DNA of 64,000 bases from an uncultured Cohaesibacter sp. (GTDB taxonomy: Bacteria; Pseudomonadota; Alphaproteobacteria; Rhizobiales; Cohaesibacteraceae): contig NZ_OY759862.1 of assembly GCF_963662805.1 (NCBI RefSeq), positions 394,427 through 458,426 on the forward strand, written 5' to 3'. The position numbers were made by a program, and so were the translations under genes. Positions 60,838-64,000 of the stretch are shown in pieces; the stretch's first letter is position 1, and each line of letters opens with the position of its first letter. A model generated the notes under the pieces. It saw nothing but the letters and a program-made list of their open reading frames with translations. It searched no databases and was not told the origin of the DNA.

Positions 60838-61141
60838 TCCGGCCAATCCACAGGGTCAAACCATCGTTCTCATGCGCCACCCGGTTTTTGTTGTTAACCT
60901 GACAAGGCAATCTTTTTTGCTTTGTATTCGGGTAACCAAGACCGTTAGTATGACGCCGACATTCTGGCGAGTGGATAAGAACAGCTGACGGAGCAATCCG
61001 CCATGCAGGAATGGCCAGTTCAATCGTGAAGAGCGCCGGTCCGGGCGCCATCTGATCCGGAATTGGGGGGCGGTTCTATGCCCACGGCAAGAACCGCAGG
61101 ATCAGGACATAAGTGAGTTCAAGAAGGAAAAGGTACGGAAA
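60838..61141. other. About 300 bases of spacer, nothing recognisable
   Basis: No gene or structured element is evident. It separates the DUF922 and AsmA genes and must contain the promoter of the latter. Confidence 0.4.
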
Positions 61142-63367
61142 ATGAAGCCGACCACGCGGATTCGAATCCTGTGGGCCATACTGGCCTTTCTGGCTATTGC
61201 CGTGGGACTCGCCGCCGCCTCGCCCTACTTGATCAACACCCGTGTCGCCAAGAAAGAGATTTCCAAACAGATCTCCGATTGGGTCGGCCTGCCGGTCAGG
61301 GTCCGGGGCGAAACGGTGATGACCGTCTTTCCCTATCTGACCGTGAAACTCAAGCAGGTGGAAGTCCAGTCGAGCCTCGGGCCCGGCGAACCGCCGCTTG
61401 TTTCCATGGACACTCTCCGGGCCGAGATGTACTGGCTGCCGCTTCTGTTCGGCAATTTCGAAGTTCGGCGGTTCAATCTCGACAAACCGATATTTGAATT
61501 TGCGCGCAACAAGGATGGCAAAAGCTCTTGGGATATGACGGGTGGCTCCATCGTTGCCCCAGCATCGGATAGCGGTCGTCTGACGCTTGCCGAAAATATC
61601 ACGCTCGGCAGTTTCCGCATTGCCGGTGGCAAGCTTCACTTCCGTGACGAGGCATCCGACCGGGATGAGAGCCTGAGCGACATAGCCCTGACGTTCGAGT
61701 GGCCGAGCACCGAGGAACGCGCCACTGTTAAGGGGAGCTTCAACTGGCGGGACGAGCCGATCAGCCTCAGCGCCAAATCCGACAAACCGACCGAACTGTT
61801 CGGTGGCTCGTTGTCACCATTGTCCGTAGAGGTCAAGGCACCGCTGTTCGAGGTCAAGGGCGATGGCACGGCCGGAACGATGGCCAACCTGCAATTGGAA
61901 GGGGATTTCTCCTTCAAGACACCTTCCTTGCGCGACTTCATGTCATGGCTCGACGTCACCCCCATTCCCGGGGATGGTCTGGGAGAGGCGTCACTCACGG
62001 CGCGGGCCAACTTTGCGGGCGAGTCGGTTGCCTTCTCCAACATGTCCCTGATGCTGGACAAGAACCGCGCCGACGGAGCCGTGCAACTTGATTTCCGACG
62101 CGACCGCGCCCTCATTCAGGGTACGCTGGCTGGTGATGAGCTCGATCTCTCGCCTTACCTGGTCGCGCGGGAAGAGGGGGGCTCCCCTCTTGATCAACCA
62201 CTGACCCCCGATGATTTGGGACGGGCCGATCTCGACATCCGGCTTTCCGCCAGCAAGTTGACGCTGGGCAACCTGCATTTTGGCCGCACCGCCGTGGCGC
62301 TGGTCACGCGGGACAAGCAACTGTCCTTCTCGCTTGGTGAGGCCTTCGTTTATGGCGGACGCATTGAGGCCAGTCTTGATATGCGCCCTGCAAAGGCCGA
62401 TCCCCGGCGTGTCAGCGCCCATCTCAGAGGCAAGGCAAACGGACTTCTTGCCGGGACCTTCTCAAGAGAGGTTCTGCAACGGGACTTCATGACCGGCACG
62501 ACCGTGGCCGAGGTTGATCTTCAGGGCGAGGGACGCAATCTCAGGGAACTTGCTCACGCCGCTCAGGGCTCCCTTTCGGTCGTGCTGACCGATGGGGAAT
62601 TGAGCCGGTTCGATCTCAATGGCTTTCAGGATGCTCTCGAACTCAACGATGACATTGACGCCACCGCGCTCCTTTCTCGCAATTCGAAATTCGACGTGCT
62701 CTCTATCCGAGGCCGGATGATTGATAATGCCATCGGCGTTGAAGGCCTGCGTCTGACATCCGGCAACCGGGCCATCATGGGCACCGCCGATCTCGACTTC
62801 AATGACATGACGCTCAACTTCCCCGGCACGCTTGCCCTTTATCGCAATGCGGATCCGGCAAGCCAGTCGACGGAGGATCCTGTTCAGCAGTTCAATTTCC
62901 GCCTCAGTGGGCCCCTGATGAACCCGGTGTTGAAACGCCGGGCGAAGACGGATGGCAATGGGGTAGGGGAGCCGGAAATTCGCGTGCCGGGCGTGCCAAC
63001 CATGCAGCAGTCTGAAACGCAGAAACCTGAAATTGACGACAAGTCTGCCTCGGATCTGAAGCCCGCCACTGATGAGGGGGTGAAGGACGCGCCTGCGGTG
63101 CCACCATCCTCCACGCAGCCCGGTCCTGTCGCCGGTCCCGATGCGCCTGTCGAGATCTCGCCGCAACCAACCACGCCTCAGCCTGCCGCCGCACCGAAAG
63201 TCGATCAAGACAAGAAAACAAGTCTCGAACAGTCGGTGGGAGACGCCGCCCGCCGCACGCTGGAGAAACTCTTGTCGCCATCTGAAATTGAGCCGCCAAC
63301 AGGTGAGAGTGTCCAGCAGGCATCGGGAGATTTGTCGTTAACAAAAAGTTTTCGGCTTTCTGGCTAG
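61142..63367 (+). CDS. AsmA family outer-membrane biogenesis protein
   Basis: A 741-residue AsmA-like protein of the inner membrane, with the bulk of the chain in the periplasm. One N-terminal membrane anchor (residues 8-30, ILWAILAFLAIAVGLAAASPYLI) is followed by the AsmA domain, with the start ISKQISDWVGLPVRVRGETVMTVFPYLTVKLKQVEVQSS. Repetitive beta-rich segments follow to about residue 600, including SLSDIALTFEWPSTEERATVKGSFNW, and the AsmA C-terminal block near ELAHAAQGSLSVVLTDGELSRFDLNGF. The last 120 residues are Pro/Ser/Thr/Glu-rich and disordered. Such proteins form lipid-transfer bridges or affect outer-membrane lipid content. The small membrane-protein gene follows. Confidence 0.9.
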   Translation: MKPTTRIRILWAILAFLAIAVGLAAASPYLINTRVAKKEISKQISDWVGLPVRVRGETVMTVFPYLTVKLKQVEVQSSLGPGEPPLVSMDTLRAEMYWLPLLFGNFEVRRFNLDKPIFEFARNKDGKSSWDMTGGSIVAPASDSGRLTLAENITLGSFRIAGGKLHFRDEASDRDESLSDIALTFEWPSTEERATVKGSFNWRDEPISLSAKSDKPTELFGGSLSPLSVEVKAPLFEVKGDGTAGTMANLQLEGDFSFKTPSLRDFMSWLDVTPIPGDGLGEASLTARANFAGESVAFSNMSLMLDKNRADGAVQLDFRRDRALIQGTLAGDELDLSPYLVAREEGGSPLDQPLTPDDLGRADLDIRLSASKLTLGNLHFGRTAVALVTRDKQLSFSLGEAFVYGGRIEASLDMRPAKADPRRVSAHLRGKANGLLAGTFSREVLQRDFMTGTTVAEVDLQGEGRNLRELAHAAQGSLSVVLTDGELSRFDLNGFQDALELNDDIDATALLSRNSKFDVLSIRGRMIDNAIGVEGLRLTSGNRAIMGTADLDFNDMTLNFPGTLALYRNADPASQSTEDPVQQFNFRLSGPLMNPVLKRRAKTDGNGVGEPEIRVPGVPTMQQSETQKPEIDDKSASDLKPATDEGVKDAPAVPPSSTQPGPVAGPDAPVEISPQPTTPQPAAAPKVDQDKKTSLEQSVGDAARRTLEKLLSPSEIEPPTGESVQQASGDLSLTKSFRLSG

Positions 63368-63449
63368 GATGAACCGAACGACTGGTCTGGAATTCTTGTT
63401 CGGGAATTCGCCGGGACAACAACAAGACGATGGAAAGAGGAGACGATCG

Positions 63450-63707
63450 GTGCGATTTGCTTCCATGCTATCCAGTTTGGGCAAGGCCCTGTTCGCATCT
63501 CTCGTGACAGGCACCCTGTTGGCTGTTGTCGGCATCACCACGCGGGACATTTTTCCCGGCATGTCCATCTATATCGACCAGCTCACCGACGCCGTGGAAT
63601 TGACCATCAACTGGATTGTCATCTGGGCCGTGCCGAATACATTGCTGGGCATGGTCGTGATCATGCCGATCTGGCTGATCCTGATCCTCTTTGGCCCCAA
63701 GTCCTGA
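63450..63707 (+). CDS. DUF6460-like small membrane protein
   Basis: About 85 residues with two hydrophobic segments: ALFASLVTGTLLAVVGIT near the N-terminus and WIVIWAVPNTLLGMVVIMPIWLILILFG near the C-terminus. The pattern resembles the small DUF6460 proteins common in Rhizobiales. A GTG start at 63450 is preferred because AGAGGAG sits seven bases upstream; an in-frame ATG at 63369 would give 112 residues. It follows the AsmA gene on the same strand and may be in the same unit. Function unknown. Confidence 0.7.
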   Translation: MRFASMLSSLGKALFASLVTGTLLAVVGITTRDIFPGMSIYIDQLTDAVELTINWIVIWAVPNTLLGMVVIMPIWLILILFGPKS

Positions 63708-63735
63708 CCGCGTTCAAATCACCTAAAAAGCAGGC

Positions 63736-64000
63736 TCACGCATCGCCGCGTTTGGAAGGGTCGATCCACCGCTCGAGAACTTGTGTCTGGCTGACATTGT
63801 AGCCGAGCGCGTCATAGAAGGAGAGCACCTTCTCATTACCCGTGCGCACCATGAGCTGCATTTTCCAGCCGCCCTGCGCCAACAGCCAGTCTTCTGCCGC
63901 CTTCATCATCGAACGTCCCAGACCCATGCCTTGATGGTCGGGCGACACCGAGAGATAATAGACATAGCCCCTGTGGCCATCGAACCCGGTCATCGCCGAG
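63736..64000 (-). CDS. GNAT family acetyltransferase, YpeA type (partial)
   Basis: The C-terminal part of a GNAT N-acetyltransferase that is cut by the window edge. GYVYYLSVSPDHQGMGLGRSMMKAAEDWLLAQG is the acetyl-CoA-binding motif A region (Q/R-x-x-G-x-G/A as QGMGLG). Later, MQLMVRTGNEKVLSFYDALGYN matches the motif B side, and the VLERWIDPSKR tail fits the YpeA family. The reading frame continues past 64000 on the minus strand, so the start is not visible. The ATG at 63993 is inside the gene. Confidence 0.85.
   Translation of the reverse strand, partial: SAMTGFDGHRGYVYYLSVSPDHQGMGLGRSMMKAAEDWLLAQGGWKMQLMVRTGNEKVLSFYDALGYNVSQTQVLERWIDPSKRGDA

Overview
The window looks like chromosomal DNA of an alphaproteobacterium, most likely of the Hyphomicrobiales (Rhizobiales). 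The signs are an ETF-ubiquinone oxidoreductase, a TIGR01459-type HAD hydrolase, a PA0069-type radical SAM protein, DUF1127 and DUF3422 proteins, a COG4111/NadQ-like regulator, a MeaB GTPase and a TipF-like EAL protein. A Cohaesibacter-like marine organism is possible but is only a guess. Gene order is typical of a core chromosome with many short, mixed-strand transcription units. There is no prophage, insertion sequence, CRISPR array, rRNA or recognisable tRNA.

Layout. 0-3 kb: MATE exporter, DJ-1/PfpI-like protein, MaoC hydratase. 3-5 kb: cheY and an unusual cheZ. 5-8 kb: a putative glycosyltransferase and an unrecognised membrane-anchored exported protein. 8-13 kb: ETF-QO with a duplicated 3' end, family-4-like uracil-DNA glycosylase, SleB-type cell-wall hydrolase. 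13-18 kb: meaB, LysE-type exporter, ppdK. 18-21 kb: ArsR regulator with a palindromic candidate operator, ArsC, DUF3422 protein. 21-29 kb: a cysteine-rich exported peptide, ispE, a TPR protein, polyprenyl synthase, DUF2007 protein with a methyltransferase, DUF2235 protein. 29-37 kb: M20 hydrolase with Gfo/Idh/MocA oxidoreductase, S49 peptidase, AEC carrier, LysR regulator, DUF1127 protein, a ClpP paralogue, radical SAM protein. 38-41 kb: TipF-like degenerate EAL protein and HAD hydrolase. 41-50 kb: ygfZ, a small unknown gene, moaB, YitT, glyQ, a FecR-like protein, ChaN, lemA and a DUF2207 protein. 51-54 kb: rnhB, NadQ-like regulator, tyrosine phosphatase, HD hydrolase. 54-58 kb: ferric-iron ABC transporter binding protein and permease. 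58-64 kb: CoA-transferase subunits, DUF922 protein, AsmA, a small membrane protein and a partial GNAT acetyltransferase.

Two observations stand out. First, the unusually long spacer between the iron-binding protein gene and its permease gene (about 55.8-56.15 kb) contains the heptamer CTGGTCC four times, each time in the loop of a hairpin, and ends in a strong intrinsic terminator. The stems differ in sequence but stay paired. This looks like an undescribed structured RNA. Second, six genes between 41.7 and 49.9 kb carry about fourteen single-base indels, including three in the essential gene glyQ. Genes outside this interval are intact, so the cluster is most simply a patch of poor sequence. 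Functions there can be read only after frame correction.
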